Source: CAVRJC01 sp963721435
GTDB taxonomy: Bacteria > Actinomycetota > Acidimicrobiia > IMCC26256 > DASPTH01
Length of the DNA: 64,000 bases
Reading direction: 5' to 3'
NCBI GenBank assembly: GCA_963721435.1
Contig: CAVRJC010000012.1
Span: 248,001-312,000 of the forward strand
Position 1 is the first letter of the stretch; every line of letters begins with the position of its first letter. The position numbers and the translations under genes are program-made. Below, in pieces: positions 43,129-52,750 of the stretch. The notes beneath the pieces are model-generated. The model searched no databases. It had not been told where the DNA came from and was given only the letters and a program-made list of their open reading frames with translations.

Positions 43129-44585
43129 GTGTACGAGCGAGACCAACTGTTCATCGGTGGCGCGTGGGTGCCGGCAGCCGCGGGTGGGCGCATCGAGGTG
43201 ATCTCGCCGTCGACCGAGGAGGTCATCGGGTACGTCCCGCGCGCGACGGATGCCGACGTCGACCGCGCGGTCGCGGCGGCCCGCGACGCGTTCGACAACG
43301 GGCCGTGGCCGCGCACGACACCCGAGGAACGTGCTGCCGCGCTCGCGCGCATGGGCGAGTACGTCACCGAGCGAGCGCGGGATCTCGGCGAACCTGAACA
43401 TCGAAGAAGCCGCGGTGCCGATCACGTTCGCCTACGCGCGTGAGATGGGCCCGCTCGCGATCTTCAACTACTTCACCAGCCTCACGCGTACGTTCCCGTT
43501 CCGCGAGATCCGCCAGGGCGCGATGGCGCCCACGCTCGTCGTGCGCGAGCCGATCGGGGTGGTCGGCGCGGTCGTGCCGTTCAACGGCCCACTGATGTCG
43601 GCGGCGGCCAAGATCGCGCCGGTACTCGCCGCGGGCTGCCCCATCGTGTTCAAGCCCGCGTCGGAGACTCCGCTCGACGTGTTCGTGCTCGCCGACGCGG
43701 CCGAGGCCGCGGGCATCCCGCCCGGTGTGCTCAACATCGTGCCGGGTGACGCCGACGTCGGCGCCGCCATCGTGGCGCACCCGGGCGTCGACCGGGTGCT
43801 GTTCACGGGAAGCACCACTGCAGGGCGCGCGATCGCGCAAGCGTCGGCGGGATCGATGAAGCGCCTCACGCTCGAGCTCGGGGGCAAGGCCGCCGCGATC
43901 CTGCTCGACGACGCGCCCATCGAGGAGTCGCTGCGCAACACCCTGCCGATGTCGTTCTTCAACAGCGGCCAGGCGTGCATCGCGTTGAGCCGTGTCGTCG
44001 CCCCGCGCGATCGGTACGACGAAGTGGTCGAGGCCGCGGCGGCGATCGCCGGCGAGATGACCCTCGGCGATCCCCACGACGAGTCCACCGTGCTCGGGCC
44101 CGTGATCTCGGCCCGTCACCGCGGGCGCGTCGAGTCGCACATCGAAGCCGCGCACGCGGACGGCGCGCGTCTCGTGTTCGGGGGCGGGCGCGGTCACCTC
44201 GACCGCGGGTGGTACGTGGAGCCGACGATCTTCGCCGACGTCGACAACGGCATGCGGCTCGCGCAGGAAGAGGTGTTCGGCCCCGTGCTCGCGATCATCC
44301 CGCACGACGGCGACGACGACGCGGTGCGCATCGCCAACGACACGCGCGTACGGGCTGTCGGGCGCGGTCTTCACGCCCGATCTCGACCGCGCGCTCGGGG
44401 TCGCATCGCAGATCAGGGTCGGCACCTTCGGCGTGAACGGGTACATGCTCGACTTCTCGTTGCCGTTCGGCGGGCGCAAGCAGTCGGGCATCGGCCGCGA
44501 GTTCGGCGTCGAGGGTCTCAGCGAGAACACCGAAGTCAAGGCGATCGCGTTGCCACCGGGCACCGACGCCACCGCACTCGTCTGA
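43129..44585 (+). CDS. NAD(P)-dependent aldehyde dehydrogenase, two frame breaks
   Basis: 484 residues after removing single bases near 43393 (ARDLGELNIEEA) and 44345 (NDTRYGLSGAVFTPD). Start is the GTG at 43129 with GGGGGAA upstream. Landmarks: PIGVVGAVVPFNGPLMSAAA (coenzyme site), LELGGKAAAILLDD with the general-base Glu, catalytic Cys in FFNSGQACIALSR, EEVFGPVLAIIPHDGDD and LPFGGRKQSGIGREFG. Oxidises an aldehyde to the acid; likely works with the alcohol dehydrogenase at 40722. Confidence 0.9.
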
Positions 44586-44598
44586 AGGAGCAACGACC

Positions 44599-45048
44599 GT
44601 GGCCGACCAGGTGGAGTACCAGCCGTCGCACTTCGGCATCTGCGTGACCGACCTCGAACGGTCGATGCGCTTCTACTGCGACGGCCTCGGCTTTGAGCCG
44701 GCCGAGCGCTACGACCTCGAGGACTGGCCCGACAGCGGCCTCGACCGCGGGCTCGAGGTGCAGGGTCCGGTGAAGCTCGTGTCGCAGTTCATCCGCAGCG
44801 GTGGCATGGGCATCGAGCTGCTGTTCTTCGCATCGCCGACACCGTCGGGCACGCCGTCGGCCACGCGCGGTCAGATCGGCATCACACATCTGTCGTTCTA
44901 CGTCGACGACGTCGACGTCGCGGCGGCGAAGCTCGTCGACTGCGGCGGCACGCTGCTCGAGAACACGCGCTCGAACCCGGGCGTCGACCTCGTGTTCCTC
45001 GCTGACCCCGACGGCACGCGCGTCGAGCTGATGAAGTCGGGCGAGTAG
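44599..45048 (+). CDS. VOC/glyoxalase-fold protein
   Basis: 149 residues from a GTG with AAGGAG upstream. Vicinal-oxygen-chelate fold: HFGICVTDLERSMRFYCDGL at the first ligand position, QFIRSGGMGIELLFFASP, then the second module GITHLSFYVDDVDVAAAKLV and a final DLVFLADPDGTRVELMKSGE with the usual terminal Glu. His and Glu positions are compatible with metal binding. The family includes glyoxalases, extradiol dioxygenases and epimerases; no specific call can be made. Last gene of the plus-strand run that starts at 37734. Confidence 0.87.
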   Translation: MADQVEYQPSHFGICVTDLERSMRFYCDGLGFEPAERYDLEDWPDSGLDRGLEVQGPVKLVSQFIRSGGMGIELLFFASPTPSGTPSATRGQIGITHLSFYVDDVDVAAAKLVDCGGTLLENTRSNPGVDLVFLADPDGTRVELMKSGE

Positions 45049-45060
45049 CCCGCCCGACGC

Positions 45061-46043
45061 TCAGAAGTCGGGGCCGACGGCTTCCTTGAACTCGCGCAGC
45101 GCGTTCAGGCGCTGCTCGACGCCGCTCCACTTCTTGCCGGGCACGCGCACGCCCGTCTCCTCCGGACCGAGGTTCGCCCACGGTGCAGTGACCCAGTAGC
45201 GGTTGGCGCCGAACGCCTTCCACCAGCTCGCGTACTCGACACACTCGTCGAGCGTGGTCGGCGGCATCTGCGCGGTCGGTGACATCTCGAAGCGGTCGTC
45301 GTAGAAGTAGACCGCGCCTTCGATGCCGATCTCGCTCGGGTCGCGGCCCGCGGCGCGCGCGCTCTCGTGGATCACCGCGAGATCTTCGGTGAGCTTCACC
45401 GGGTCGAACGACGAGTAGTACGGGAACCAGCCGTCGGCGAGGCGACCGATGCGCTTGAGCACCACGGGCGACTGCCCGCCGAACCACAACGGGATCGGCC
45501 GCTGCACCGGCAACGGGTTGATGCCGGCCGCGGTGACGGTGTGGAACTTGCCGGAGTAGTCGACGACTTCCTGCGTCCAGAGCTGGCGCATGAGCTCGAC
45601 CTGCTCGACCATGATCTTGCCCGCGGTCGGCGAAGCTCACACCCGAGGGCCTCGAACTCGACGTCGTTCCAGCCCGCGGCGATCACGAGCCGGAGCCGTC
45701 CGCCGGAGAGGATGTCGACCTCGGCGGCCTGCTTGGCGAGCAGCGCGGCCTGGCGCTGCGGGGCGATCAGGATCCCGGTGCTCATCTCGAGCGTGGTGGT
45801 GAGCGCGGTGAGGAAGCCGAACAGGACGAGCGGGTCGTGCCACGGCATGTGCTGGTCGTAGAGCGGGGCCTTGCCGAGGTACGGCTTCCAGTCGGGACGC
45901 ACGCTGAGGTCGGCGCCGAGCACGTGATCGCCGATCGTGATGTAGCCGTACCCGAGCTCTTCGATACCACTCAGGAACTCTGCGAGCGCGCCGTGATCGG
46001 TGCCGATCAGGTGCTCCGGCAGGTTGGTTCCGAGCTTCACCAT
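45061..46043 (-). CDS. LLM-class F420-dependent oxidoreductase, two frame breaks
   Basis: 326 residues after removing two single bases near 45641 and 45625 (EALGVSFADRGKIMVEQVEL). N-terminus MVKLGTNLPEHLIGTDHGAL with GYITIGDHVLGADLS, TTLEMSTGILIAPQRQAALL and DILSGGRLRLVIAAGWNDVE, the last being the common TIGR03619-type motif; C-terminal half has VQRPIPLWFGGQSPVVLKRI and RLADGWFPYYSSFDPVKL. Start ATG has GGGGGAA upstream and a TACGTT box beyond it. It converges on the VOC gene with 12 bases between stops. Substrate unknown. Confidence 0.88.
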
Positions 46044-46140
46044 GGTGCTTCCCCCTGGGTCGTCGACGAGGAGAACGTACCTCAGCAGCGCGCCGACGCC
46101 CGCAGTTACGCTCCAGCTACCGACACATCGGAGGCTGCCT

Positions 46141-48231
46141 GTGGGGTTCGCGATCAGCGTCGACACCGGAGGGACGTTCAGCGATCTCGTGCTCGCGGAC
46201 ACCGAGCGGATCCTCGGCCTGTACAAGGCACCGACGACGCCCGCCGATGTGTTCGAGGGCGTGCACGAGGCGTTGCGGCTCGCCGCGTCAGCCCATGGGC
46301 TGACGGTCGAGCAGCTCTTGCGCGACACCCGGTCGTTCGTCTACGCAACGACCACGGCGACCAACGCGATGCTCGAAGGCGCCACCGCCCGCACCGCGTT
46401 CATCACGACGAGCGGGCACCGGGACATCCTGCTCTACCGAGAGGGCGGCAAGGCCGACCCACTCAACATCGCGGTCCCCTACCCGGAGCCGTACGTTCCA
46501 CGATCGCTCACGTTCACGGTGGACGAGCGCATCCTCGCCGACGGCACCGTCGGCACACCCCTCGACGAATCGAGCGTGCACCATGTACTGACGCGACTCC
46601 GGGAGCTCGGCGTCGAGGCGGTGGGTGTGTGCCTGCTGTGGTCGATCGTGAACCCCGTCCACGAGCTGCGCATCGGCGAGCTCCTCCGCACCGAGCTCCC
46701 CGATGTCGAGGTCACGTTGAGCCACACGCTCAACCCGATCATCCGCGAGTACCGGCGGGCGTCGGCGACCGTCATCGACGTGTCGCTCAAGCCGTTGATG
46801 CGCGCGCACCTGCACGAAGTCGACGACCGGCTCCGAGAGCTCGGCTTCCGCGGTGAGCCACTGCTCGCGACGCATCTCTCCGGCGGCGTCGTGCGACTCG
46901 ACGAGATGTGCGAGCAACCACTGCACAGCGTCGACTCCGGGCCCGCACTCGCGCCCATCGCGGGTCTTGCGTACGCCGCGGTGGAGCCCTTGGCGGACGA
47001 TCTCGACGTGCTCGTCGTCGATGCCGGCGGTACGTCTCTCGACATCAGCCCGACACGCGACCGACAGGTCGTCTACACGCGCGAGAAGTGGTTCGGCCCC
47101 AAATGGGAGGGCCACATGACCGGCCTCCCCGCGGTGGAGACCCGCTCGGTCGGCGCGGGTGGCGGCTCGATCGCCGCGGTCGACAGCGGTGGCTACCTCA
47201 CCGTCGGCCCGCGCAGCGCGGGCGCGTCGCCCGGGCCCGCGTGCTACGGGCGGGGCGGCACCGCGGCCACCGTCACCGATGCTGCCGTGGTGCTCGGGCT
47301 CCTCGACCCGGACTACTTCCTCGGCGGCCGCCTCCGGCTGGAGCCGGGGCTGTCGTACGCGGCGATCGAGGCGGCCGTCGCCAAGCCGCTCGGCATCGGT
47401 GTCGAAGCGGCCGCGGAGGCCGTCATCACGCTCTTCTCGGAGAAGACGCGGGCGTTCATCAGCGAGATGACGATCAACCAGGGCCTCGATCCGCGTCGAT
47501 GCCTGCTCGTCGCGGGCGGTGGCGCGAGCGGGCTCAACATGGTTGCCGTGGCGCGTGAGCTCGGCGTGCCGCGTGTCCTGGTGCCGACGGCGGCGGCCGG
47601 GCTGAGCGCGGTCGGCGGACACTACGCCGACATGGTCGCGACCGCATCGCGCGCCTTGCGCACCACGACGCGTGCGTTCGACCGAGACGGAGTGAACGCC
47701 GCGCTCGGCGCGATCGCAGGTGAGCTCACCGAGTTCGTCGAACGCGTGGGATCCGGATCCGATGACGATGCCGCGCGCACGCGGCGGGAGTACTTCTGCG
47801 AAGCCCGCTACGCGAACCAACTGTGGGAGCTCGATGTCTCGCTCGGCGACCGCGACCGGTTCCGTGACGAGCGTGACGTCGCCACGCTCAGCGATGCGTT
47901 CGATGCGCTCCACCAAGCGGTGTTCGCGGTGAACCAACCGGGTGAGACGCTCGAGACGGTCAGCTGGCGGGGTGACGTCCGCATCGCACGCCCGAAGCCC
48001 GCGCTCCCGCACGCCGTCGACCGGGCCCATGCCGCCGCGCCGACCACGCGACGCGTGTGGGCCGAGGGCGCGTGGCGCGACGTTCCGGTGCACGCCGGTG
48101 GCACCCTGCCGGTCGGCTCGACCGTCACCGGCCCGGCCATCATCGAAGAGCCGACCACGACCATCGTGCTGCCGGACGGCGCGATCGCAACCGTGCGACC
48201 CGGTCATTACCTCGTGGAGGTGGCGCGGTGA
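46141..48231 (+). CDS. hyuA: Hydantoinase/oxoprolinase family subunit A (HyuA-like)
   Basis: 696 residues from the GTG at 46141 with CGGAGG six bases upstream. ASKHA-fold ATPase: phosphate-1 motif ISVDTGGTFSDLVLADT, NAMLEGATARTAFITTSGHR, adenosine and phosphate-2 region VVDAGGTSLDISPTRDR, and GAGGGSIAAVDSGGYLTVGP with PRSAGASPGPACYGRGG. The family couples ATP hydrolysis to opening of hydantoins, 5-oxoproline or N-methylhydantoin; acetone/acetophenone carboxylase beta-type subunits are the main alternative. Its stop overlaps the hyuB start by GTGA, so the two subunits are made together. Confidence 0.92.
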   Translation: MGFAISVDTGGTFSDLVLADTERILGLYKAPTTPADVFEGVHEALRLAASAHGLTVEQLLRDTRSFVYATTTATNAMLEGATARTAFITTSGHRDILLYREGGKADPLNIAVPYPEPYVPRSLTFTVDERILADGTVGTPLDESSVHHVLTRLRELGVEAVGVCLLWSIVNPVHELRIGELLRTELPDVEVTLSHTLNPIIREYRRASATVIDVSLKPLMRAHLHEVDDRLRELGFRGEPLLATHLSGGVVRLDEMCEQPLHSVDSGPALAPIAGLAYAAVEPLADDLDVLVVDAGGTSLDISPTRDRQVVYTREKWFGPKWEGHMTGLPAVETRSVGAGGGSIAAVDSGGYLTVGPRSAGASPGPACYGRGGTAATVTDAAVVLGLLDPDYFLGGRLRLEPGLSYAAIEAAVAKPLGIGVEAAAEAVITLFSEKTRAFISEMTINQGLDPRRCLLVAGGGASGLNMVAVARELGVPRVLVPTAAAGLSAVGGHYADMVATASRALRTTTRAFDRDGVNAALGAIAGELTEFVERVGSGSDDDAARTRREYFCEARYANQLWELDVSLGDRDRFRDERDVATLSDAFDALHQAVFAVNQPGETLETVSWRGDVRIARPKPALPHAVDRAHAAAPTTRRVWAEGAWRDVPVHAGGTLPVGSTVTGPAIIEEPTTTIVLPDGAIATVRPGHYLVEVAR

Positions 48232-50040
48232 GCGCTGCATCGTTCGACCGCGTCGACCTCGCGGTGATGGCGAACCGATTCGACGGCATCGTGCGCGAGA
48301 TGGAGAACACGCTGCTGCGCACCGCTCGGTCGTCGGTGATCGGATTGTGCCGGGACTTCTCGTGCTCGATCGTGAGCGCGGGCGACGAGCTCGTCGCGTC
48401 GGCCGAAGGCCTTCCGGTTCACGTTTACGGATCGGGACTCGTCTCACGCGTGATGCGCACGCTGCATCCCGATCTCGCGGAAGGCGACGCGTTCCTCCAC
48501 AACGACCCGTACGACGGCAACACGCACGCGGCCGACCACACGATCCTCGTCCCCATGTTCTTCGAGGGTGAGCACCGCTTCACCGGTGTCGTGAAGGCGC
48601 ACCAGGCCGACATCGGGAACGCGGTGCCGACGACCTACTGCCCGGACGCCGAGGACGTCTACGCAGAAGGTGCGTTGATCTTCCCCTGCGTACGCATGCA
48701 ACGCGACTACAGCGATGTGCAGGACATCGTCCGGATGTGCATGCGGCGCATCCGTGTGCCGGAGGTCTGGTACGGCGACTACCTCGCGATGGTCGCGGCG
48801 GGGCGCATCGCCGAGCGTCGTCTCCGGGAGCTGTACGACAAGTTCGGCGCCCGTCACATGGACTCGTTCGTCGCGCGCGTGGCTCGACTACGGCGAGCAC
48901 CGGGCCGCGGAGGCCATCCGAACGTTGCCCAGCGGTCGCATCCACGCCACGACCGAGCTCGACCCGTTTCCGAGCATGCCCGACGGCCTGCCGCTGCAGG
49001 TCACGCTCGAGGTCGACGGCGAACGCGGCCGCGTGACCGTCGACCTGCGCGACAACCCCGACTGCACGCCGAACGGGTTCAACCTCACCGAGGCCACCGC
49101 CAAGAACAGCGCGGTGGCGCCCATTCTCATGGTGCTGAACTCACACCGGGGCGACACCCCGCCGATCCCGCTCAACGCGGGGAGCCTGGGCTGCTTCGAC
49201 GTGCTCGTGCGGGAGAACTGCGTCGCCGGTATCCCTGTGCATCCGCACTCCTGCTCGATGGCCACCGGCGAGGTCGGCGTGCGCATCTGGGCCATGGTCA
49301 TGACCGCGTTCGCGCGTATCGCCGAGGGCATCGGCTCGGCGCAGTCGTCGTTCGGTGGCGCCCCCTACCTCGCGGTCGTGTCGGGTGACGATCCGCGTGC
49401 CGGCCGCGGCCCGTACATCACGCAGTTGCTCGCCGGGACTGCCGGCGGCCCGGGCACCGCGGAGTCCGACGGGTGGCTGAGCTTCCTCGGCTTCCCTGCT
49501 GCCGGCCTCCTCTATCGCGACTCGATCGAGGTGCTCGAGCAGAAGTACCCGATGGTCGTCACCCGGTCCGAGGTGCGCACGGACTCCGAGGGGGCAGGGC
49601 TGCACCGTGGCGCGCCGGGGAACTTGTGTGAATACGGGCCCATCGCCGGCACGATGCGCGTGTTCTGGTCGCTCGAAGGCGTGCAGAACCTCCCGGAGGG
49701 CGTGCGCGGTGGTGGCTCGCCGCTCGGTCCGAGCGCATTTGTCGTGGCCACGACCGGAACGGCCACCGAGCACCCCGAGATCATCGGCGCCATCGAGCTC
49801 CAGCCGTTCGAGCGGGTCGGCTCGCGGTCGGCCGGTGGCGCCGGTTACGGGCCGAGCGACGCGCGCGACGCTGCGCTCGTGCTGCGAGATGTCTGCGAGG
49901 GCTACATCACGGTCGAGCGGGCGGCGGACGCGTACGGCGTGGTGATCACCGGAGACCACGACCGGTTCGAGACCCTCCGAGTCGATCACGCGGCGACGAT
50001 CGCTCGACGCCACGACATGGCGTCGAGCGCCACTCATTGA
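48228..50040 (+). CDS. hyuB: Hydantoinase B/oxoprolinase family subunit (HyuB-like), one frame break
   Basis: 603 residues after removing one base near 48885 (FVAAWLDYGEHRAAEAIR). N-terminus DRVDLAVMANRFDGIVREME, then FSCSIVSAGDELVASAEGLP, FLHNDPYDGNTHAADHTILV, NAVPTTYCPDAEDVYAEGAL and, after the break, NPDCTPNGFNLTEATAKNS and PGPITQ-like MVVTRSEVRTDSEGAGLHRG. This is the large partner of HyuA in ATP-dependent hydantoin or oxoproline hydrolysis. GTG start at 48228 inside the hyuA stop. It is followed 45 bases later by the GatC/AtzG-like gene. Confidence 0.91.
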
Positions 50041-50085
50041 CCAGGCCAATCATCGAACAGCCCAATTGTCGAAGGGGAGGACCGA

Positions 50086-50280
50086 ATGGCAACCGATCAC
50101 GCAGCAACGGCGCGGGCGCTGCTCGCGGCGGCGGGAATCGCGCCGCCCGACGACGAAGTCGAAGCGATGATCCAGATGTACCCCGCTTTGCGGGCGTCGG
50201 CCGATGCGCTGTACACACCTGAGGCGGCGCGCTTCCTACCTGCGTACCTGCCCGTTGACGCTGACATGGTGGCGAAGTGA
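50086..50280 (+). CDS. GatC/AtzG-like (DUF4089-type) small amidase partner
   Basis: 64 residues with a good GGGGAGGA ribosome site. All-helical: HAATARALLAAAGIAPPDDE and VEAMIQMYPALRASADALYT, with an extended C-terminus RFLPAYLPVDADMVAK. Size, the DDEVEAMIQMYPALR pattern and four-base overlap with a downstream amidase match AtzG, the small protein that stabilises the amidase AtzE, and more distantly GatC. The gene stop (TGA) lies in the GTGA that starts the amidase. Assignment is by context and weak pattern; a specific match would need a profile search. Confidence 0.65.
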   Translation: MATDHAATARALLAAAGIAPPDDEVEAMIQMYPALRASADALYTPEAARFLPAYLPVDADMVAK

Positions 50281-51683
50281 ACGGCGAGGTGCCGTCGACG
50301 ATCGCCGACGCGGCGGCCGCGTTGCGGAGCGGCGCGGTGACGAGCGTCGAGCTCACGGCGTCGTTGCTCGCGCGCACCGATGCCCACGACGCGACGCTCG
50401 GCACCTACGTCGCCCGCTTCGACGACACCGCGCTCGCCGCGGCCGCGCAGGCCGATGCCGACTTCGCCGCGGGCGTCGACCGCGGCCCGTTGCAGGGCAT
50501 CCCGCTCGGAGTGAAGGACATCATCGCGGCGCGCGAGGGCGCGACGACCGCGTGCAGCAAGGTGCTCGATCCCGATTGGGGGCGCGGCGTGGATGCGCCG
50601 GCAGTGGCGCGCCTGCGCGCGCAGGGGGCCGTCATCACCGGCAAGACGACCACGATGGAGTTCGCGATGGGCGCGCCCGATGCCGACGGCCCGTTCCCGA
50701 CTCACCGCAACCCGTGGGACCTCGAGCGGTGGCCGGGCGGGTCGAGCGCGGGCACCGGTACCGGTGTCGCCGCGGGGCTGATCCTCGGTGGGCTCGGCAG
50801 TGACACCGGCGGAAGTGTGCGCATCCCGGCGGCGCTGTGCGGCATCTCCGGGCTCAAGACCACATACGGGCTGGTGCCGAAATCGGGCGTCGTGCCGCTC
50901 GGGTACAGCCTCGACACCGTCGGACCCATGGCCCGCACCGCGCGCGACTGCGCGCTGATCCTGCAGGCGGTCGCGGGCGCGTCGGCTGACGACCCGATGT
51001 CGGTCGACCGTCCCGTGCCCGACTACGCAGCTGCGCTCGTGGGCGACGCGTCGGGACTACGCGTCGGCGTGGAGCGCGAGCACCACTCCGGCGTCGACGG
51101 CTTCGACCCGGCCTGCCGCGACCGCTTCGAGGACGCGGTGCGCGCGCTCGAGGCCGCAGGCGCCGAGATCGTGGACGTGCATTTCGACGGCTACCCGCTC
51201 ATCACCGCGGCGGCGATGGTGACCGTCGCGGGCGAGGCACTCGCCTATCACCTGAAGGATCTGCAGTCACGGTTCGGCGACTACGGACGCGAAGCACGTG
51301 CCGCGCTCGCGATGGGTGCGTTCTACACGTCGGCTGACTACGTGCAGGCGCAGCGCGTGCGCGCGTGGGGGCTCGACACGCTGCGACGCGTGCTCGGCGA
51401 GTGCAACGTGATCGTCACACCCACCATCGGCTTGCCTGCGCCGCGCCTCACCGACAACTTCTGGGCGATGATGCCGTGGACCTACACACCCGCGTGGGAC
51501 CTGCTCGGCACGCCCGCGATGTCGGTGCCGATGGGGCCGATCGCCGGCGGCATGCCGTCCGGGCTGCAGGTCATCGGTGGCCGCTTCGACGACGCCACCG
51601 TGCTCCGCGTCGCCGACGCGTACCAGCACGTCACCGACTGGCACAACCACGTCCCCGACCTGATCGCGACCACCGCGAGCTGA
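50277..51683 (+). CDS. Amidase signature family hydrolase
   Basis: 468 residues. The Ser-cisSer-Lys triad is visible: K80 in IPLGVKDII, cis-Ser at 156/157 in WPGGSSAGTGTGVAAGL, and nucleophile S180 in LGSDTGGSVRIPAALCG. Also KTTTMEFAMGAPDADGPFPT and YGLVPKSGVVPLGYSLDTVG are typical. It resembles AtzE/GatA-like amidases and is coupled to a GatC/AtzG-like subunit. Downstream of hyuAB it may hydrolyse the N-carbamoyl or amide product of ring opening (inference). Start is the GTG at 50277. Confidence 0.92.
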   Translation: MNGEVPSTIADAAAALRSGAVTSVELTASLLARTDAHDATLGTYVARFDDTALAAAAQADADFAAGVDRGPLQGIPLGVKDIIAAREGATTACSKVLDPDWGRGVDAPAVARLRAQGAVITGKTTTMEFAMGAPDADGPFPTHRNPWDLERWPGGSSAGTGTGVAAGLILGGLGSDTGGSVRIPAALCGISGLKTTYGLVPKSGVVPLGYSLDTVGPMARTARDCALILQAVAGASADDPMSVDRPVPDYAAALVGDASGLRVGVEREHHSGVDGFDPACRDRFEDAVRALEAAGAEIVDVHFDGYPLITAAAMVTVAGEALAYHLKDLQSRFGDYGREARAALAMGAFYTSADYVQAQRVRAWGLDTLRRVLGECNVIVTPTIGLPAPRLTDNFWAMMPWTYTPAWDLLGTPAMSVPMGPIAGGMPSGLQVIGGRFDDATVLRVADAYQHVTDWHNHVPDLIATTAS

Positions 51684-51704
51684 CCCGCACGCGACCCCGG
51701 GGTG

Positions 51705-52115
51705 TCAGCCGACTTGGACGTTGACGCCGAGCTGCTTCGGGAGCGCGAGCGGGTCGGAGTACATCCAGGTCTGGGAGACCTTGCCGTCGGCGGAGAACGC
51801 GTAGATCTCGCAGACCGGGATGTCGATCTCGACGTTGGTCGCGGGGATGCCCATGAACTCCGCGGTGTGCGTTCCCCGTGCGCGCCAGCGCGCGACCACG
51901 GTGTCACCGCCGTCGATGAGCGCGTCGGTGTCGAGGCGGAAGTCGGGGAAGCCGACGCTGAGGCCGCGCATCTCGTCGAGTGACTCCTGCACGCCGGTCT
52001 CACCGACACCGGCCGTCCAGCGGCGCGCGCCGTCGGCGAAGATCAGCGCGTAGGTGTCGAGGTCGCCGCGGTTCAGGGCGTCGACCGCGGTGCGGATGGT
52101 GTCGGCGTTGCTCAC
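51705..52115 (-). CDS. SnoaL-like (NTF2-fold) protein
   Basis: 136 residues from the GTG at 52113-52115 (VSNADTIRTAVDALNRGDLD); a GTG at 52176-52178 would add 21 residues that look non-conserved. SnoaL-type features: NRGDLDTYALIFADGARRWT, DEMRGLSVGFPDFRLDTDAL and GDTVVARWRARGTHTAEFMG, then IDIPVCEIYAFSADGKVSQT and WMYSDPLALPKQLG. This is the ester-cyclase/polyketide-cyclase-like subgroup, widespread and functionally diverse. It converges on the amidase with 21 bases between stops. Confidence 0.8.
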   Translation of the reverse strand: MSNADTIRTAVDALNRGDLDTYALIFADGARRWTAGVGETGVQESLDEMRGLSVGFPDFRLDTDALIDGGDTVVARWRARGTHTAEFMGIPATNVEIDIPVCEIYAFSADGKVSQTWMYSDPLALPKQLGVNVQVG

Positions 52116-52259
52116 CGGACGGACGTCAGCGTTGAGGCTTCGGTCGTTCCGGGCGCGGCTCTCCGCCGGGGAACCCACCCCTCTTCTCGAAGTGAGAGGG
52201 ATTGGGAGTCGAGGTTGACGGCCGCGGTGTCGCAGACGGCTTCGGTGCTCGGGCCACAG

Positions 52260-52712
52260 CTACTCCAAACCGAGGTGGTACATCAGCGCGAGAACTTCAG
52301 CCCCGAAGGCTAGTAGCGCCACCGACTGGACAATCTGGAGTCGATCCAAGCGCGCCTTGTTCTCCACGTAGTCGTCGCCCGCATGCACCGCCAGTTCCCG
52401 CATCATGAACTCCTCGGTGCGGGGAGGGTTGCAATCGACGTAGTTCGTGACGAGGTCGTAGGCGTCGAAGTCCCACGCAAAAGTGATTCCCCAATACGCC
52501 ACGACCGCCATCAGCGCCACGACGGCAAACGAGCCGGCACCAACGATGAAGGCGTCGCCGCGAGCCGGTTGCTGCGAGGCGAAGAAGGCAATACCAACGC
52601 CGCCCGCGGTCAGGGCCATGCTCACGTGAGAGCGAATGCTCTCCAGGTCCCGAGCTTGGCCTTCCAGCGCCCGGACACTTTCGCGGTAGGCAATTTCCTC
52701 GACCGTCGGCAT
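52260..52712 (-). CDS. Hypothetical membrane protein, 150 aa
   Basis: Starts MPTVEEIAYRESVRALEGQA, a helical possibly coiled region, then three hydrophobic helices at about 30-45 (SMALTAGGVGIAFFAS), 54-78 (FIVGAGSFAVVALMAVVAYW) and 128-147 (IVQSVALLAFGAEVLALMYH), with a soluble loop DLVTNYVDCNPPRTEEFMMR between the last two. GC is a little lower than in neighbouring catabolic genes. Proteins of this layout are found near phage-defence or mobile regions, but I do not recognise the family. Confidence 0.65.
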   Translation of the reverse strand: MPTVEEIAYRESVRALEGQARDLESIRSHVSMALTAGGVGIAFFASQQPARGDAFIVGAGSFAVVALMAVVAYWGITFAWDFDAYDLVTNYVDCNPPRTEEFMMRELAVHAGDDYVENKARLDRLQIVQSVALLAFGAEVLALMYHLGLE

Positions 52713-52750
52713 CCATGGATGCTGTCACGAAGGTGTGACATCTACTGCTT

